From contig NZ_CABPRZ010000001.1 of the NCBI RefSeq assembly GCF_902459695.1, forward strand, positions 372,001 to 436,000: a DNA stretch of 64,000 bases, in the 5' to 3' direction. This document shows positions 52,482 to 63,163 of this stretch, in pieces (within the stretch, counting starts at the first letter, position 1; every line of letters starts with the position of its first letter). The notes beneath the pieces were generated by a model. It saw only the letters and a program-made list of their open reading frames with translations, made no database searches and was not told where the DNA came from. A program made the position numbers and the translations under genes. The stretch is from Pandoraea terrae (lineage in GTDB: Bacteria; Pseudomonadota; Gammaproteobacteria; Burkholderiales; Burkholderiaceae).

Positions 52482-53249
52482 TTACTTCGGCGCCATGCGC
52501 AGTGCGCCGTCGAGACGGATGACTTCGCCATTGAGCATGGTGTTCTCGACGATGTGCCGCACCAACCCCGCATACTCGGATGGACGGCCGAGGCGCGGCG
52601 GGAACGGAACCGATGCCCCCAGTGCGGCCTGCACTTCAGGTGTCATGCCGGCCATCATCGGTGTCTCGAAAATCCCCGGCGCGATGGTGACGACACGCAC
52701 GCCATAGCGGGCAAGCTCGCGCGCCGCAGGCAAGGTGAGCGCTGCGACGCCCCCTTTCGACGCAGCATAGGCGGCCTGGCCGATCTGGCCGTCGAAGGCC
52801 GCCACCGATGCAGTATTGACGATCACGCCGCGCTCGCCCTCGGCATCCGGTTCCCCCTCGGCCATGGCATTGGCGGCGATGCGCAGCACGTTGAACGTGC
52901 CGATCAGGTTGACGTTGACGATGCGCGCAAAGACGTCAAGCCGGTGAGCCCCTTGCTTGCCGACGATACGTTCGCCGGTCACCAGCCCGGCGCAGTTGAC
53001 GACGCCATGCACGCCGCCGAACTCGGCGCGGGCCGTGTCGACGAAGCGCACGACATCGTCCTCCGAGGTGATGTCCGTCTTCACGAAGCGCGCGGTGCGG
53101 CCAAGCGCGTCGGTCTGTTTTGCGCCGGCATCGGCATTGATGTCGGCGAGCACGACGTTAGCGCCGGCATCGACGAACATGCGCGCCGTAGCGGCGCCCA
53201 GGCCGCTCGATGCGCCGGTCACGAGAAAGGTGCGGTCCTTGATTTGCAC
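52482..53249 (-). CDS. short-chain dehydrogenase, 3-hydroxyacyl-CoA dehydrogenase type 2 (HSD10-like)
   Basis: A 255-residue SDR: cofactor motif [17 protein letters not shown] motif NCAGL, catalytic Ser in [10 protein letters not shown] and Tyr-x3-Lys in AAYAASKGG. It has the insert and [17 protein letters not shown] ending of type-2 3-hydroxyacyl-CoA dehydrogenases. These oxidise 2-methyl-3-hydroxybutyryl-CoA in isoleucine breakdown and short 3-hydroxyacyl-CoAs. It follows the acyl-CoA synthetase gene by 32 bases. Confidence 0.87.
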   Translation of the reverse strand: MQIKDRTFLVTGASSGLGAATARMFVDAGANVVLADINADAGAKQTDALGRTARFVKTDITSEDDVVRFVDTARAEFGGVHGVVNCAGLVTGERIVGKQGAHRLDVFARIVNVNLIGTFNVLRIAANAMAEGEPDAEGERGVIVNTASVAAFDGQIGQAAYAASKGGVAALTLPAARELARYGVRVVTIAPGIFETPMMAGMTPEVQAALGASVPFPPRLGRPSEYAGLVRHIVENTMLNGEVIRLDGALRMAPK

Positions 53250-53281
53250 GGGAAAACTCCTGCGATTGTGATGAGTGAGGC

Positions 53282-54946
53282 TCAGGACGTCTGCGCGGCT
53301 TGCGCCTTGGCAACTTCCTGATTGCGCAGGATGAAGCGCTGCAGCTTGCCGCTCGGGGTCTTCGGCAATTCCCCGACGAATTCGATCTCGCGCGGATAGG
53401 CATGCGTCGACAGGCGATGCCTGACATGCGCCTGCAACTCGCGTGCAAGTTCAGGCGTTGCGGCGTGATGCGGATGTAGCACGACAAAGGCCTTCACGAT
53501 CTCGGTGCGTTCCGGATCGGGTTTGCCGACGACGGCTGTTTCGATGACCGCCGCGTGTTCAATCAATGCGCTCTCCACGTCGAACGGTCCGATGCGATAA
53601 CCCGACGAGGTGATCACGTCATCGTTGCGGCCGACAAAGCTGACGCTGCCGTCTTCGTTGCGCTCGACGGTGTCGCCCGACAGGTAATAGTCGCCCTGGA
53701 AGGCCGGCGTCTCGCGCTCGAAATACCCGCCGAACCACATGAGCGGGGATCGCTTGCGGTCCAGCGCGAGCACCCCGGGTTGCCCCACGGCGCACTCCTT
53801 GCCCTCGTCATCGAGTACCACGACGCGGTGTCCGGGCGACGCGAATCCGGCCGAGCCCGCCTGCACGGGGTGACCCAGCGCATGGTGGTTGCACACCACC
53901 ATGCCCAGTTCGGTCTGCCCGTAATGATCGTGGATCACCGTGTCGAGATGCTCCCCGAACCAACGGATCACCTCCGGATTGAGCGGTTCGCCCGCGCTGC
54001 TCACGGCGCGTAATTGTCCCTTGACCGGGGACGCGGCATCGGCGCCGCCGGCGATCAGCAGACGAAACGCCGTCGGCGAACCCGCAAGGTTCGTGATGCC
54101 GAGCTTTCTGATGACCTTGTAGGTGCTCTCGACGGTGAACGGGCCATCGTAGAACGTGGTGGGCATCCCCATCGCGAGCGGCCCCGTCACCGCGTAGTAC
54201 AGGCCATAGGCCCAGCCCGGATCGGCGATGTTCCAGAACATGTCGGTCTGGCGCAGATCCACGGCGTCGCGCATGTAGCCGACGAACGCCACGATCGCAC
54301 GCAGCGGCACCATCACCGGCTTGGCCGCGCCGGTGGTCCCCGACGTAAACATCATCAGGAAGGGATCGTCGCCGCGGCGCATCACCGGCGCGAACTCGGC
54401 GGGCTGCCGCTCGACCTCGTGCCAGAAGCTGAAATCGCCTCGTTGAATGCCTTGTCCGCGCGGCCCGCCGACAGTCACGACCGTCGGGCAATGGTCGACT
54501 TCGTCGAGCTTGGACCGGTTCGCCGCGTCCGTCACCACCAATCGGCTCTTCGCGCTTTGCACGCGATGCTCGACGGCCTTGGGGCCGAAGGCGGTGAACA
54601 GCGGCTGATACACAGCGCCGGCACGCCACGTGCCGAGGATCGTGACGAGCAACTCCGGGGTGCGCGGCAACAGCGCTGAAACTCGGTCGCCGGGCTGCAC
54701 GCCCTGCGACTTGAGGAAGTTGGCGAAGCGCGCGGAGAGCGCCTGCAACTGGCTGAACGTGTAAGTCTGGCTGGTGCCGTCGCGGCCCTCACAGAAGAGT
54801 GCGATGCGGCCCGGCAGCGCGTGCCGGTCGCAGCATTCGACGCATGCGTTCATGGCATCGAGATCGCCGTCCAGCGTGGCGCGGACGACCGCGTCGAAAT
54901 CGAAATCGCGGTACGCGCCGGCGTAGTCAACAGTCGTGGCAGTCAT
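53282..54946 (-). CDS. AMP-forming acyl-CoA synthetase
   Basis: A 554-residue adenylate-forming enzyme. The P-loop is [15 protein letters not shown], the adenylation motif [14 protein letters not shown], the hinge [18 protein letters not shown] and the C-terminal catalytic lysine lies in TPSGKLQRF. Its type (acetate/short branched-chain acyl-CoA ligases) and neighbours favour isobutyrate or a similar short branched acid. GGAGGAG precedes the ATG at 54946. It is divergent from the acyl-CoA dehydrogenase gene with 255 bases between, which should hold both promoters. Confidence 0.88.
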   Translation of the reverse strand: MTATTVDYAGAYRDFDFDAVVRATLDGDLDAMNACVECCDRHALPGRIALFCEGRDGTSQTYTFSQLQALSARFANFLKSQGVQPGDRVSALLPRTPELLVTILGTWRAGAVYQPLFTAFGPKAVEHRVQSAKSRLVVTDAANRSKLDEVDHCPTVVTVGGPRGQGIQRGDFSFWHEVERQPAEFAPVMRRGDDPFLMMFTSGTTGAAKPVMVPLRAIVAFVGYMRDAVDLRQTDMFWNIADPGWAYGLYYAVTGPLAMGMPTTFYDGPFTVESTYKVIRKLGITNLAGSPTAFRLLIAGGADAASPVKGQLRAVSSAGEPLNPEVIRWFGEHLDTVIHDHYGQTELGMVVCNHHALGHPVQAGSAGFASPGHRVVVLDDEGKECAVGQPGVLALDRKRSPLMWFGGYFERETPAFQGDYYLSGDTVERNEDGSVSFVGRNDDVITSSGYRIGPFDVESALIEHAAVIETAVVGKPDPERTEIVKAFVVLHPHHAATPELARELQAHVRHRLSTHAYPREIEFVGELPKTPSGKLQRFILRNQEVAKAQAAQTS

Positions 54947-55201
54947 GCGGTGCTCCTCCGTCATTGCCTTGTCCTGGATCACCCGCCGCCCGTCTGCTGC
55001 GGGATGGCGGTCAATCCATCCTACGGGCTGATTGACGTATACGGCAATGACCAAAGCGCGCATACCGATTGACCGTTTTTTCCAGTCGCCAGCCATCCGG
55101 TCATGACAATTTCGTTCACGCAATTTGCCGGTTTTCGCTATCGCGATGCCGCGCCGGGTTGCCTACACTGGCCATCAAATGCAGCAGGCAAGGAGACAGC
55201 A

Positions 55202-56335
55202 GTGGAATTGCATACCGAAGAACAGCGCATGATTCGCGACATGGCTCGCGATTTCTCGCGTGAGCAGCTGGCACCGAATGCCGCGCGCTGGGACCGCGAG
55301 CGGTATCTGCCCGACGACGTCGTGGCGCAGATGGGCGAACTCGGCCTGCTCGGCATGATGGTGCCGGACCGCTGGGGCGGTTCGTACACCGACTACACCG
55401 CGTATGCGCTGGCCATCGAGGAAATTGCCGCCGGTTGCGCCTCGACGGCGACCATGATGTCCGTTCACAGTTCCGTGGGCTGCGGCCCCATCCTGCGGTT
55501 CGGCACGGATGAACAGCAGGGCGCATGGCTGCCCGATCTCGCGGCAGGCCGAAAGATCGGCGCGTTCTGCCTGACAGAGCCCCAAGCCGGGTCCGAGGCG
55601 CACAATCTGCGTACGCGGGCCGAACGCCGCGACGGCCGCTGGGTCCTTAACGGCAGCAAGCAGTTCGTGACGAACGGACGGCGCGCGAAGATGGCGATCG
55701 TCTTCGCCGTCACGGAGCCGGCCGCGGGCAAACGCGGCATCTCGGCGTTCATCGTGCCCACGGATACGCCCGGCTTTCAGGTCGGCAATCCGGAGCACAA
55801 GCTCGGCATCCGTGCGTCCGACACGTGCCCGATTACGCTGGCCGACTGCGAGGTCGGCGACGACGCGCTGCTGGGCGAACCGGGGCAGGGCTTGCGCATC
55901 GCGCTGTCGAATCTCGAGGGCGGCCGCATCGGCATCGCCGCGCTGTCGCTCGGCGTGGCGCGCGCGGCGTTTGAGGCGGCGCTGGCCTATGCCGGCGAGC
56001 GCAATCAGTTCGGCAAGCCGATCCGCGAGCATCAGAGCATCGCGAACGTTCTCGCCGACATGACCACGCGCATCAATGCGGCGCGCTTCCTGATCCACCA
56101 TGCGGCCCACCTGCGCACGAACGGGATGCCGTGTCTTTCCGAAGCTTCCCAGGCGAAGTTGTACGCATCGGAGCTGGCCGAATGGGTCAGTTCGAAAGCG
56201 ATCCAGATTCACGGCGGCTACGGCTACCTCGAAGACTATCCGGTGGAGCGCTATTACCGCGACGCCCGCATCACGCAGATTTACGAAGGCACCAGTGAAA
56301 TCCAGCGGCAGGTGATCGCCCGCGAACTCGGCTGA
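55202..56335 (+). CDS. acyl-CoA dehydrogenase, isobutyryl/short branched-chain type
   Basis: A 377-residue flavoprotein of the acyl-CoA dehydrogenase family. Blocks include the FAD/substrate segment [26 protein letters not shown], the catalytic-base region and C-terminal [39 protein letters not shown] at 55202 is chosen because AGGAG lies 6 bases upstream and gives the family length. With the enzymes downstream it fits oxidation of isobutyryl-CoA to methacrylyl-CoA. Confidence 0.88.
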   Translation: MELHTEEQRMIRDMARDFSREQLAPNAARWDRERYLPDDVVAQMGELGLLGMMVPDRWGGSYTDYTAYALAIEEIAAGCASTATMMSVHSSVGCGPILRFGTDEQQGAWLPDLAAGRKIGAFCLTEPQAGSEAHNLRTRAERRDGRWVLNGSKQFVTNGRRAKMAIVFAVTEPAAGKRGISAFIVPTDTPGFQVGNPEHKLGIRASDTCPITLADCEVGDDALLGEPGQGLRIALSNLEGGRIGIAALSLGVARAAFEAALAYAGERNQFGKPIREHQSIANVLADMTTRINAARFLIHHAAHLRTNGMPCLSEASQAKLYASELAEWVSSKAIQIHGGYGYLEDYPVERYYRDARITQIYEGTSEIQRQVIARELG

Positions 56336-56400
56336 CGATTTGGCCAATGTCGCGGCGAAGGCTGCGGCGCGGCGATCCACAACAATTTCAGGAGATGAAC

Positions 56401-57924
56401 ATGACAGCAGCGAGCGCATCGGCGGGCAAGGCTGTGCCCACCGTCAAACATCTGATCAACGGTGCATGGGTCGAGTCACGTGCGAGCGAATGGCGAGATA
56501 TCGTCAATCCGGCCACGCAAGCCGTACTCGCCCGTGTACCGTTGGCCAACGCGGACGAAGTCGGCGCCGCCGTGGCTGCGGCACAGGCCGCGTTCGCGAC
56601 GTGGAAGACCACGCCGATCGGCGCGCGCTACCGCATCATGCTCAAGTTCCAGGCGCTGATCCGTGCCAATATCGGACGCATCGCCGCCACGTTGTCGGCC
56701 GAGCAGGGCAAGACGTTGCCCGACGCCGAAGGCGACATCATCCGCGGGCTGGAAGTCGTGGAGCACGCCTGTTCGATCGGCACCTTGCAGCTCGGCGAAT
56801 TTGCCGAGAACGTTGCCGGCGGCGTCGACACCTACACGCTGCGCCAGCCGATCGGCGTGTGCGCGGGGATCACACCGTTCAACTTCCCGGCCATGATCCC
56901 GCTGTGGATGTTCCCGATGGCGATCGTCTGCGGCAACACATTCGTGTTGAAGCCGTCGGAGCAGGATCCGTTGTCAACCGTCGAACTGGTTGAACTCGCC
57001 CTCGAAGCCGGTGTGCCGCCGGGCGTGCTCAACGTGATTCACGGCGGGCGTGAAGCCGTCGATGCGCTGTGCGTGCATCCGGACGTCAAGGCGATCTCGT
57101 TCGTCGGCTCGACTGCCGTCGGCACGCACGTCTACCGGCTGGCCAGTGAACACGGCAAGCGCGTGCAGTCGATGATGGGCGCGAAGAACCACGCCGTGGT
57201 AATGCCCGACGCCAATCGTACGCAGACGATCAACGCCTTGCTCGGCGCCGCTTTCGGCGCGGCGGGCCAGCGCTGCATGGCGACGTCGGTCGCAGTGCTG
57301 GTCGGCAAGTCGCGCGAATGGCTGCCGGCGATGGTCGAGAAGGCCAAGACGCTCAAGGTCGGCTCGGGCCAGACACCCGGTGTCGACGTCGGCCCGGTCG
57401 TGTCCCGCGCGGCGAAGGCGCGCGTGCTGAGTCTTATCGAGGCCGGCGAGAAGCAGGGCGCCGAGCTGTTGCTGGACGGCCGGGATGTCAAGGTCGACGG
57501 ATTCCCCGACGGCAATTTCATCGGACCGACGGTGTTCGCGAAAGTGCGTACCGACATGTCGATCTACACCGATGAAATCTTCGGGCCGGTGCTGGTGACG
57601 CTGGAGGTCGACACGCTGGACGAGGCGATTGCACTCGTCAATGCGAATCCGTTCGGCAACGGCACGGGCATCTTCACGCAGAGCGGCGCGGTGGCGCGCA
57701 AGTTCCAGAGCGAGATCGACGTGGGCCAGGTCGGCATCAACATTCCGATTCCGGTGCCGGTGCCGTACTTCAGCTTTACCGGTTCGCGCGGCTCGAAGCT
57801 CGGGGATCTGGGACCTTACGGCAAGCAGGTCGTGCAGTTCTACACGCAGACGAAGACCGTGACATCTCGCTGGTTCGACGACGAGCCCGACACCGGCGTC
57901 AACACGACCATCAGCCTCAAGTAA
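56401..57924 (+). CDS. mmsA: methylmalonate-semialdehyde dehydrogenase (CoA-acylating)
   Basis: A 507-residue aldehyde dehydrogenase: [35 protein letters not shown] and [12 protein letters not shown] for NAD binding, and the catalytic cysteine in [14 protein letters not shown]. The closing [21 protein letters not shown] is typical of MmsA. It converts methylmalonate semialdehyde to propionyl-CoA in valine catabolism. AGGAG lies 6 bases before the ATG; mmsB follows after 13 bases. Confidence 0.94.
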   Translation: MTAASASAGKAVPTVKHLINGAWVESRASEWRDIVNPATQAVLARVPLANADEVGAAVAAAQAAFATWKTTPIGARYRIMLKFQALIRANIGRIAATLSAEQGKTLPDAEGDIIRGLEVVEHACSIGTLQLGEFAENVAGGVDTYTLRQPIGVCAGITPFNFPAMIPLWMFPMAIVCGNTFVLKPSEQDPLSTVELVELALEAGVPPGVLNVIHGGREAVDALCVHPDVKAISFVGSTAVGTHVYRLASEHGKRVQSMMGAKNHAVVMPDANRTQTINALLGAAFGAAGQRCMATSVAVLVGKSREWLPAMVEKAKTLKVGSGQTPGVDVGPVVSRAAKARVLSLIEAGEKQGAELLLDGRDVKVDGFPDGNFIGPTVFAKVRTDMSIYTDEIFGPVLVTLEVDTLDEAIALVNANPFGNGTGIFTQSGAVARKFQSEIDVGQVGINIPIPVPVPYFSFTGSRGSKLGDLGPYGKQVVQFYTQTKTVTSRWFDDEPDTGVNTTISLK

Positions 57925-57937
57925 GCGGAGCGCCCTC

Positions 57938-58840
57938 ATGACGACCATCGGATTCATCGGACTGGGCAATATGGGCGCGCCGATGGCGCACAATCTGCGC
58001 CGTGCCGGTCACGACGTCGTGGTGTGCGACGTCAACCCGCGCGCGGTGGCCGAGCTCGAGGCGGCGGGCGCGCAGACCGCAGCCTCGCCGCGCGAGGTCG
58101 CCGAGCGCTGCGGGATCGTCATCACGATGCTGCCGGCGTCCGTGCATGTGCGCGCCGTGTATCTCGGCGACACGGGCGTGCTGGCAGGCGTGAAGCCGGA
58201 GACGATTCTGATCGATTCGAGCACGATCGACCCGCAGACGGCGCGCGACGTGATTGCGGCGGCCCATGCCAAGGGCTGCCAGATGGCCGATGCGCCGGTC
58301 TCCGGCGGCACAGGCGGCGCGCAGGCCGGCACGCTGACGTTCATGGTCGGCGCCGACGACGCACTGTTCGAGCGTATCAAGCCGGTGCTTGCCGGCATGG
58401 GGCGCAATATCGTCCATTGCGGCGGCCCGGGCAACGGCCAGGTCGCGAAGATCTGCAACAACCTCGTACTCGGCATTTCGATGATCGGCGTGGCCGAGGC
58501 GATGGCGTTGGGCGACAAGCTGGGCATTGACGCGAAGGTTCTGGCAGGGGTGCTGAATACCTCGACGGGCCGTTGCTGGAGCTCGGACACGTACAACCCC
58601 TGGCCGGGAGTGATCGAGACCGCTCCGGCGGGACGCGGCTACACGGGCGGTTTCGGCAGCGATCTCATGCTCAAGGATCTCGGGCTCGCGAACGAAGCGG
58701 GCAAGGCCGCGAAACAGCCGGTATTGATGGGTGCGCTGGCGCAGCAGCTTTATCAGTTGTTCTCGACGCAAGGCCATGGCGGGCTCGACTTCTCGGCCAT
58801 CGTCAACCTCTACCGTGCCGGCGAGTCCGGCAACGCCTGA
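57938..58840 (+). CDS. mmsB: 3-hydroxyisobutyrate dehydrogenase
   Basis: A 300-residue beta-hydroxyacid dehydrogenase. It opens with TIGFIGLGNMGAPMAHNL (NAD motif), has the substrate motif DAPVSGGTGGAQAGTLTFMVG, the catalytic lysine in GNGQVAKICNNLVLGISM and the C-terminal GFGSDLMLKDLGLA. It oxidises 3-hydroxyisobutyrate to methylmalonate semialdehyde, the substrate of MmsA encoded just upstream. Confidence 0.94.
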   Translation: MTTIGFIGLGNMGAPMAHNLRRAGHDVVVCDVNPRAVAELEAAGAQTAASPREVAERCGIVITMLPASVHVRAVYLGDTGVLAGVKPETILIDSSTIDPQTARDVIAAAHAKGCQMADAPVSGGTGGAQAGTLTFMVGADDALFERIKPVLAGMGRNIVHCGGPGNGQVAKICNNLVLGISMIGVAEAMALGDKLGIDAKVLAGVLNTSTGRCWSSDTYNPWPGVIETAPAGRGYTGGFGSDLMLKDLGLANEAGKAAKQPVLMGALAQQLYQLFSTQGHGGLDFSAIVNLYRAGESGNA

Positions 58841-58852
58841 CAGGAGTCGTCC

Positions 58853-59623
58853 ATGATCGATTGCCAAATTGACGGCGGCATCGCGACGCTCACGTTGCGC
58901 AACCCGCCCGCGAATACCTTTACCGCCGAGAGTCTCGAGCAGCTGACGCAACTGGTGCATGAACTCGACGCCAACCGCTCGGTGTGCGCTGCGGTCATCA
59001 CCGGCGACGGTCAGAAGTTCTTCTCGGCCGGCGCCGACCTGAAAAGCTTTGCCGATGGCGACCGTGCGCGCGCCCGCCTGATGTCGCAACGCTTCGGCGC
59101 GGCGTTCGAGGCATTGCAGCAGGCGCGCTTCGTCACGATTGCCGCGATCAACGGTTATGCGATGGGGGGGGGACTGGAGTGCGCGCTGGCATGCGACATC
59201 CGCGTGGCCGAATCGCAGGCGCAAATGGCACTGCCCGAACCGGCGGTGGGTTTGCTGCCCTGCGGTTGCGGCACGCAGACGCTGCCGTGGCTGGTCGGCG
59301 AAGGTTGGGCCAAGCGGATGATCCTGACGGGGGAGCGCGTGGACGCCGCGACGGCGCTGCGCATTGGACTGGTCGAGGAATTGACCCCGGCCGGCGGCGC
59401 GTATGAAGCGGCAATGACGATGGCGCGGCGCGCGGTTGCGTTGAGTCCGGCCGCGACAGCCGCCAGCAAGCAATTGATCCATGCGGCGCGCGAAGGTGTG
59501 CCGCGCCGCGCGGCGCTGGCGCTGGAGCGCGAGCGTTTCGTCGATTTGTTCGACGGGCCCGACCAGCAGGAGGGCGTCAACGCATTCCTGGAGAAGCGCG
59601 CGCCGGTCTGGCAGGACCGTTGA
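58853..59623 (+). CDS. enoyl-CoA hydratase
   Basis: A 256-residue crotonase-fold enzyme with an oxyanion hole (FFSAGADLKSFADG; AINGYAMGGGLECALACDIR) and catalytic glutamate region LPEPAVGLLPCGCGTQTLPWLVG. In this operon it would hydrate methacrylyl-CoA to 3-hydroxyisobutyryl-CoA. It starts 12 bases after mmsB, and the next gene begins 20 bases after its stop. Confidence 0.9.
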   Translation: MIDCQIDGGIATLTLRNPPANTFTAESLEQLTQLVHELDANRSVCAAVITGDGQKFFSAGADLKSFADGDRARARLMSQRFGAAFEALQQARFVTIAAINGYAMGGGLECALACDIRVAESQAQMALPEPAVGLLPCGCGTQTLPWLVGEGWAKRMILTGERVDAATALRIGLVEELTPAGGAYEAAMTMARRAVALSPAATAASKQLIHAAREGVPRRAALALERERFVDLFDGPDQQEGVNAFLEKRAPVWQDR

Positions 59624-59643
59624 GGACATCGGGAGACGACAGC

Positions 59644-60771
59644 GTGAACCTGTATGACGGCGCCGTGGCGGCGCAAGATGAAGTCCTGTTCGAAGTGGTC
59701 AACTGCATCGGCGTGGTGACACTGAATCGCCCGCGCGCACTGAACGCGTTGTCGCACGGCATGATTCGTGCGATCTCGGCGCAAATGACCGCGTGGGCCA
59801 CGGACGACGATGTGAAGGCGGTGCTCGTCGAAGGCGCAGGCGATAAGGCGTTTTGTGCCGGCGGCGACGTTCGGGCCTTGTACGACAGCCGCCTCACGGG
59901 CGGCACGTTGCACCACGAATTCTTCGTCGACGAGTACCGTCTCAACTATTTGACGCACCGCTATCCGAAGCCGTATCTGGCGTTGCTCGACGGCATAGTG
60001 ATGGGGGGCGGCATGGGCCTGTCGCAGGGCGCTGCGCTGCGCCTGGTGACGGACAAGACGCGGTTGGCCATGCCCGAGACCGGCATTGGCCTGTTCCCGG
60101 ATGTCGGTGCGAGCTGGTTCATGGGGCGGGTCGCCGTCACGCTGTCGCGCTATCTCGGGATTGCCGGCGTAACGATCGGCGCGGCGGACGCGCTTTATGC
60201 CGGCCTGGCCGATCTCTGGTTGCCGGGCGATGCGCCGACCCACGTGCGTGAGCGACTCTGGTCGCTCGACTGGGACGCGGGCAATACGGCGGATCCGCTT
60301 GCCCAGTTGCGCGATGCATTGGCGCCGCTGGGACGCACGTGGGCCGAGGATCCGCCGTTGGCGCGAGAGCGGGTGTCCGTCGACCGTCACTTCAGCGCGC
60401 CGGACGTCGCGGGGATTGTGGCTTCGTTGGCCGCTGATGCGGATTCGGCGTGGGCGCGCGATACCCTCATGCTGTTGCAATCGCGCTCGCCGCTGATGAT
60501 GTGCGTGACGGACCGGCAATTGGCGTTGGGCCGCCGCCTGGACCTGGCCGATTGTTTCAGGCTCGAGCTGGGGCTGGGTTACCGCGCGTTTGAGGACGGC
60601 GATTTCATGGAAGGGGTGCGCGCGTTGCTCGTTGACAAGGACAAGCAGCCGCGCTGGCGTCCGGCCGCTTTGGCGCAGGTGACGCCGGCGCGGATCGAGG
60701 CATTTTTCACCTCGCCATGGGCATCCGCATCGCATCCGTTGGCCGATCTCGGGAAATCGGCGGATTCCTGA
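59644..60771 (+). CDS. 3-hydroxyisobutyryl-CoA hydrolase
   Basis: A 375-residue crotonase-superfamily hydrolase. FCAGGDVRALYD and LDGIVMGGGMGLSQGA form the oxyanion hole; the MPETGIGLFPDVGASWF block and the long C-terminal part with RMSxx-like end distinguish HIBCH from hydratases. GTG at 59644 is chosen because GGGAG lies 8 bases upstream. It completes the set from isobutyryl-CoA to propionyl-CoA and is the last gene of the operon. Confidence 0.9.
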   Translation: MNLYDGAVAAQDEVLFEVVNCIGVVTLNRPRALNALSHGMIRAISAQMTAWATDDDVKAVLVEGAGDKAFCAGGDVRALYDSRLTGGTLHHEFFVDEYRLNYLTHRYPKPYLALLDGIVMGGGMGLSQGAALRLVTDKTRLAMPETGIGLFPDVGASWFMGRVAVTLSRYLGIAGVTIGAADALYAGLADLWLPGDAPTHVRERLWSLDWDAGNTADPLAQLRDALAPLGRTWAEDPPLARERVSVDRHFSAPDVAGIVASLAADADSAWARDTLMLLQSRSPLMMCVTDRQLALGRRLDLADCFRLELGLGYRAFEDGDFMEGVRALLVDKDKQPRWRPAALAQVTPARIEAFFTSPWASASHPLADLGKSADS

Positions 60772-60829
60772 CATCGGCTCATGCGACAATGCCGGTTTTG
60801 CGGACCGCCGCACAACCGTTGGAGTCCCG

Positions 60830-61387
60830 ATGCTCGTCGACATCGCACGTCTGCTGCTTGACCTCGTTTTTTCCCTATTCGGCGCCTTGCTGATATTGCG
60901 CGCCTGGTCGCAGGCTTCGCGCCTGCCGCCGCGCAATCCCATGTCGCAGGGTGTGTTTCAGGTCACGAACTGGCTCGTCTTGCCGTTGCGCCGTGTGATA
61001 CCGGGCGTGGGCGGCGTCGATTGGGCGTGTCTGATCGGCGCGTGGCTTTGCGCGATCATTTATCTCGTACTGATGACCAGCGTCGCGGGCGGCATGCCGC
61101 TGGCGGTTTTTCCTCGCGGTCTTGCCGTGGCGGCGGTATTGGTGCTGAAGTGGGGCGTCAATCTGGTGATGTGGCTGACGCTCTTGATGGCGGTGCTGTC
61201 GTGGGTCAATCCGCGTTCGGTGGCGATGCCGATTCTCCAGCATCTGCTCGATCCGATGTTGCGGCCGATTCGCCGGGTGATGCCGTTGATCGGCGGCTTC
61301 GATCTGTCGCCGCTGGTGCTGTTCCTGCTGATGCAGATTGCGGTGATCGTGCTGTCGCGCTTAAGCCTGTTCTTCGCGATGCTGTGA
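60830..61387 (+). CDS. YggT-family membrane protein
   Basis: A 185-residue protein with two YggT repeats of paired hydrophobic helices (LLLDLVFSLFGALLILRAWSQ; MWLTLLMAVLSWVNP), each followed by a PxLRPIRRVMP/PLRRVIPG-type loop. GGAG precedes the ATG at 60830. YggT proteins occur widely next to cell-division or redox genes, and their function is poorly known. It is separate from the valine operon (58-base gap). Confidence 0.85.
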   Translation: MLVDIARLLLDLVFSLFGALLILRAWSQASRLPPRNPMSQGVFQVTNWLVLPLRRVIPGVGGVDWACLIGAWLCAIIYLVLMTSVAGGMPLAVFPRGLAVAAVLVLKWGVNLVMWLTLLMAVLSWVNPRSVAMPILQHLLDPMLRPIRRVMPLIGGFDLSPLVLFLLMQIAVIVLSRLSLFFAML

Positions 61388-61654
61388 GGCGTGCGCCGCG
61401 CCGGCGAGGCTTGCGCCGCCGCCGGTCGCGCACGTGCGCGCCGGCGGCGGCGTTTGCAGACCGAGCCGGCGCAGCAATTCGCGACCGTTGGCGGTGACGA
61501 CGACGCGGGGCTCGCCGGCGGCGGAACTGATTTGTACCACGAGCCGTTGTTGTTCCAGTGCGGCGAGATCCGGTGGATCGATCGCGTCGAGATCAGCGGG
61601 GCCGAGCGACGCGGCCGCGAGCAGCAGTGTGGCGATTTCGTGCGGACTCAACAT
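61361..61654 (-). CDS. hypothetical protein, 97 residues
   Basis: Not recognised. A small protein starting MLSPHEIATLLLAAASLGP, with a likely winged-helix-like segment (DLAALEQQRLVVQISSAAGEPRVVVTANGRELLRRLG). Its 3' end overlaps the end of the yggT gene by 27 bases on the opposite strand. The compact, charged fold and conserved-looking pattern support a real gene, but no function can be given. The region 61655-62086 (about 430 bases) to its right holds only a possible TAGAAT -10 element. Confidence 0.55.
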   Translation of the reverse strand: MLSPHEIATLLLAAASLGPADLDAIDPPDLAALEQQRLVVQISSAAGEPRVVVTANGRELLRRLGLQTPPPARTCATGGGASLAGAAHASQHREEQA

Positions 61655-62086
61655 GACGGGCTCCTTGACGTGCGTTTTGCTGCAGGGGCAACTCAGCATA
61701 GCGGGCGAATGTAAGCATGCCGCTACGGGTTTGTTACCGGCCGTTACGGCGGTGGATGCCGGCGGGTGACGGTGCGACCGAATCTCTTGCAGTACAGATT
61801 ACCGGGGCGGACGTGCGCGCGGCGGATGCCCGCGTCGCTATGCCGCATTGGACCTCTGGGCCCCGCATGCGTCGTTCGACCATGGGGAACGAATTCGGTT
61901 CTCGATATTTTTCCCGGGGTGAGAAGCGGGTAGAATCGGGCCTCGTTCGACAGGGGGGGCCTTGCCGCAACGGCTGCAGTCCCAGGTTTCCCCAGTTCTC
62001 CATATCGATTGGCGCCGCCGCGAGGCGGTGCGCCGGGTTGCTGCCGAGTGAAACGGCGGGGGCCCGCCGTTTACCGGATCCCGCTA

Positions 62087-63163
62087 GTGTCCTACCGACT
62101 GCTTACCGTATTGCGTCTTGCCCCGCCGGCGGATGCCGAAGCCTTCGCGCATTACCAGCTTATCCATTTGACGCCGCTCATGCGCGCACTGTCAGGGTGC
62201 GGCACGGGGGCGTTTGTCGTCGCGGTGGTGATCGGCTGGCAGGCCGGCGTTCTGGTGGGCGGGCTGTCCTGGCTCGCAATGGTTTCGTTGTGGCTGACGG
62301 GCATCGCGCTCGTGGCCTGGCGCGAGCACAGTTATCGTTCGGGCCTGATTCTGAGTTTCATGCATTTGCTCAGCATCGAAGCGGGCGTCGTATTGTTCGT
62401 TGCTGCGGGCGGCGCGAGTCTGGAGTGGGCGGTGCCGGTGTTCGGGCTGCTGCCGGTGGCGACCAGTCCGGTCTGGACGTCGCCGCGCACGTTCGCTGCG
62501 GCAATGGCCAGCGCGGTACTTTATCCGGCGTTGTTGTTCGCGCTGGTGCCGAGCTCGTACGATCTGACGGTGCGCGGGGTGCTGTTTCTCGGGATCGGGG
62601 TATCGGCGGCGTTCGTGATCCATGCGTACTTCGTGCGCATTTTGCGGGCGCACTTCGCGCTGGAAATGGAGTTGCGGGCGCAGGCGCACACCGATGCGTT
62701 GACCGGTGTCTGGACGCGGCGTCATTTCACCCATCTGGCGACGGAGGCAATTGCGCGGGCACGCGCGCATGAAGCGCCGGTGTGTGCGTTGTATCTGGAT
62801 GTCGACCGGTTCAAGGCAATCAACGATACGTACGGTCACGCCACTGGCGACCGGGCGCTTTCGATGGTGGCGCACGTGCTGCGCGGGAATGTGCGTCCGT
62901 GCGACATCATGGGGCGGCTTGGCGGCGACGAGTTCGCGGTCGTACTGCCGGGGGCAACGTTGGCGGTGGCTTCGAAGGTGGCGGAGCGGGTGCGGGCGGC
63001 GATGTCGTCCGTGCCGGTGCTGACAGACGATTTGTGTGTGAGTATCGGCGTTGCGCAATTGCGGGCGGATGGCGATCTCGGCAGGTTGTTGGCCGAAGCG
63101 GACGTGGCGCTCATCAGCGCCAAGGACGGCGGGCGTAATCGCGTGGTGCGCAGTGTGGCGTAG
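62087..63163 (+). CDS. membrane-bound diguanylate cyclase (GGDEF)
   Basis: A 358-residue protein with six hydrophobic segments in the first 200 residues and a GGDEF domain after (DALTGVWTRRHFTHLA, LYLDVDRFKAINDTYGHATGD, RLGGDEFAVVLPG). The active-site GGDEF is intact, and an inhibitory I-site RxxD (RPCD) stands 5 residues before it. The enzyme should make cyclic di-GMP and be feedback-inhibited. The GTG at 62087 is a guess; upstream starts lack a good ribosome site. It could act on the PilZ protein at 37049. Confidence 0.88.
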   Translation: MSYRLLTVLRLAPPADAEAFAHYQLIHLTPLMRALSGCGTGAFVVAVVIGWQAGVLVGGLSWLAMVSLWLTGIALVAWREHSYRSGLILSFMHLLSIEAGVVLFVAAGGASLEWAVPVFGLLPVATSPVWTSPRTFAAAMASAVLYPALLFALVPSSYDLTVRGVLFLGIGVSAAFVIHAYFVRILRAHFALEMELRAQAHTDALTGVWTRRHFTHLATEAIARARAHEAPVCALYLDVDRFKAINDTYGHATGDRALSMVAHVLRGNVRPCDIMGRLGGDEFAVVLPGATLAVASKVAERVRAAMSSVPVLTDDLCVSIGVAQLRADGDLGRLLAEADVALISAKDGGRNRVVRSVA

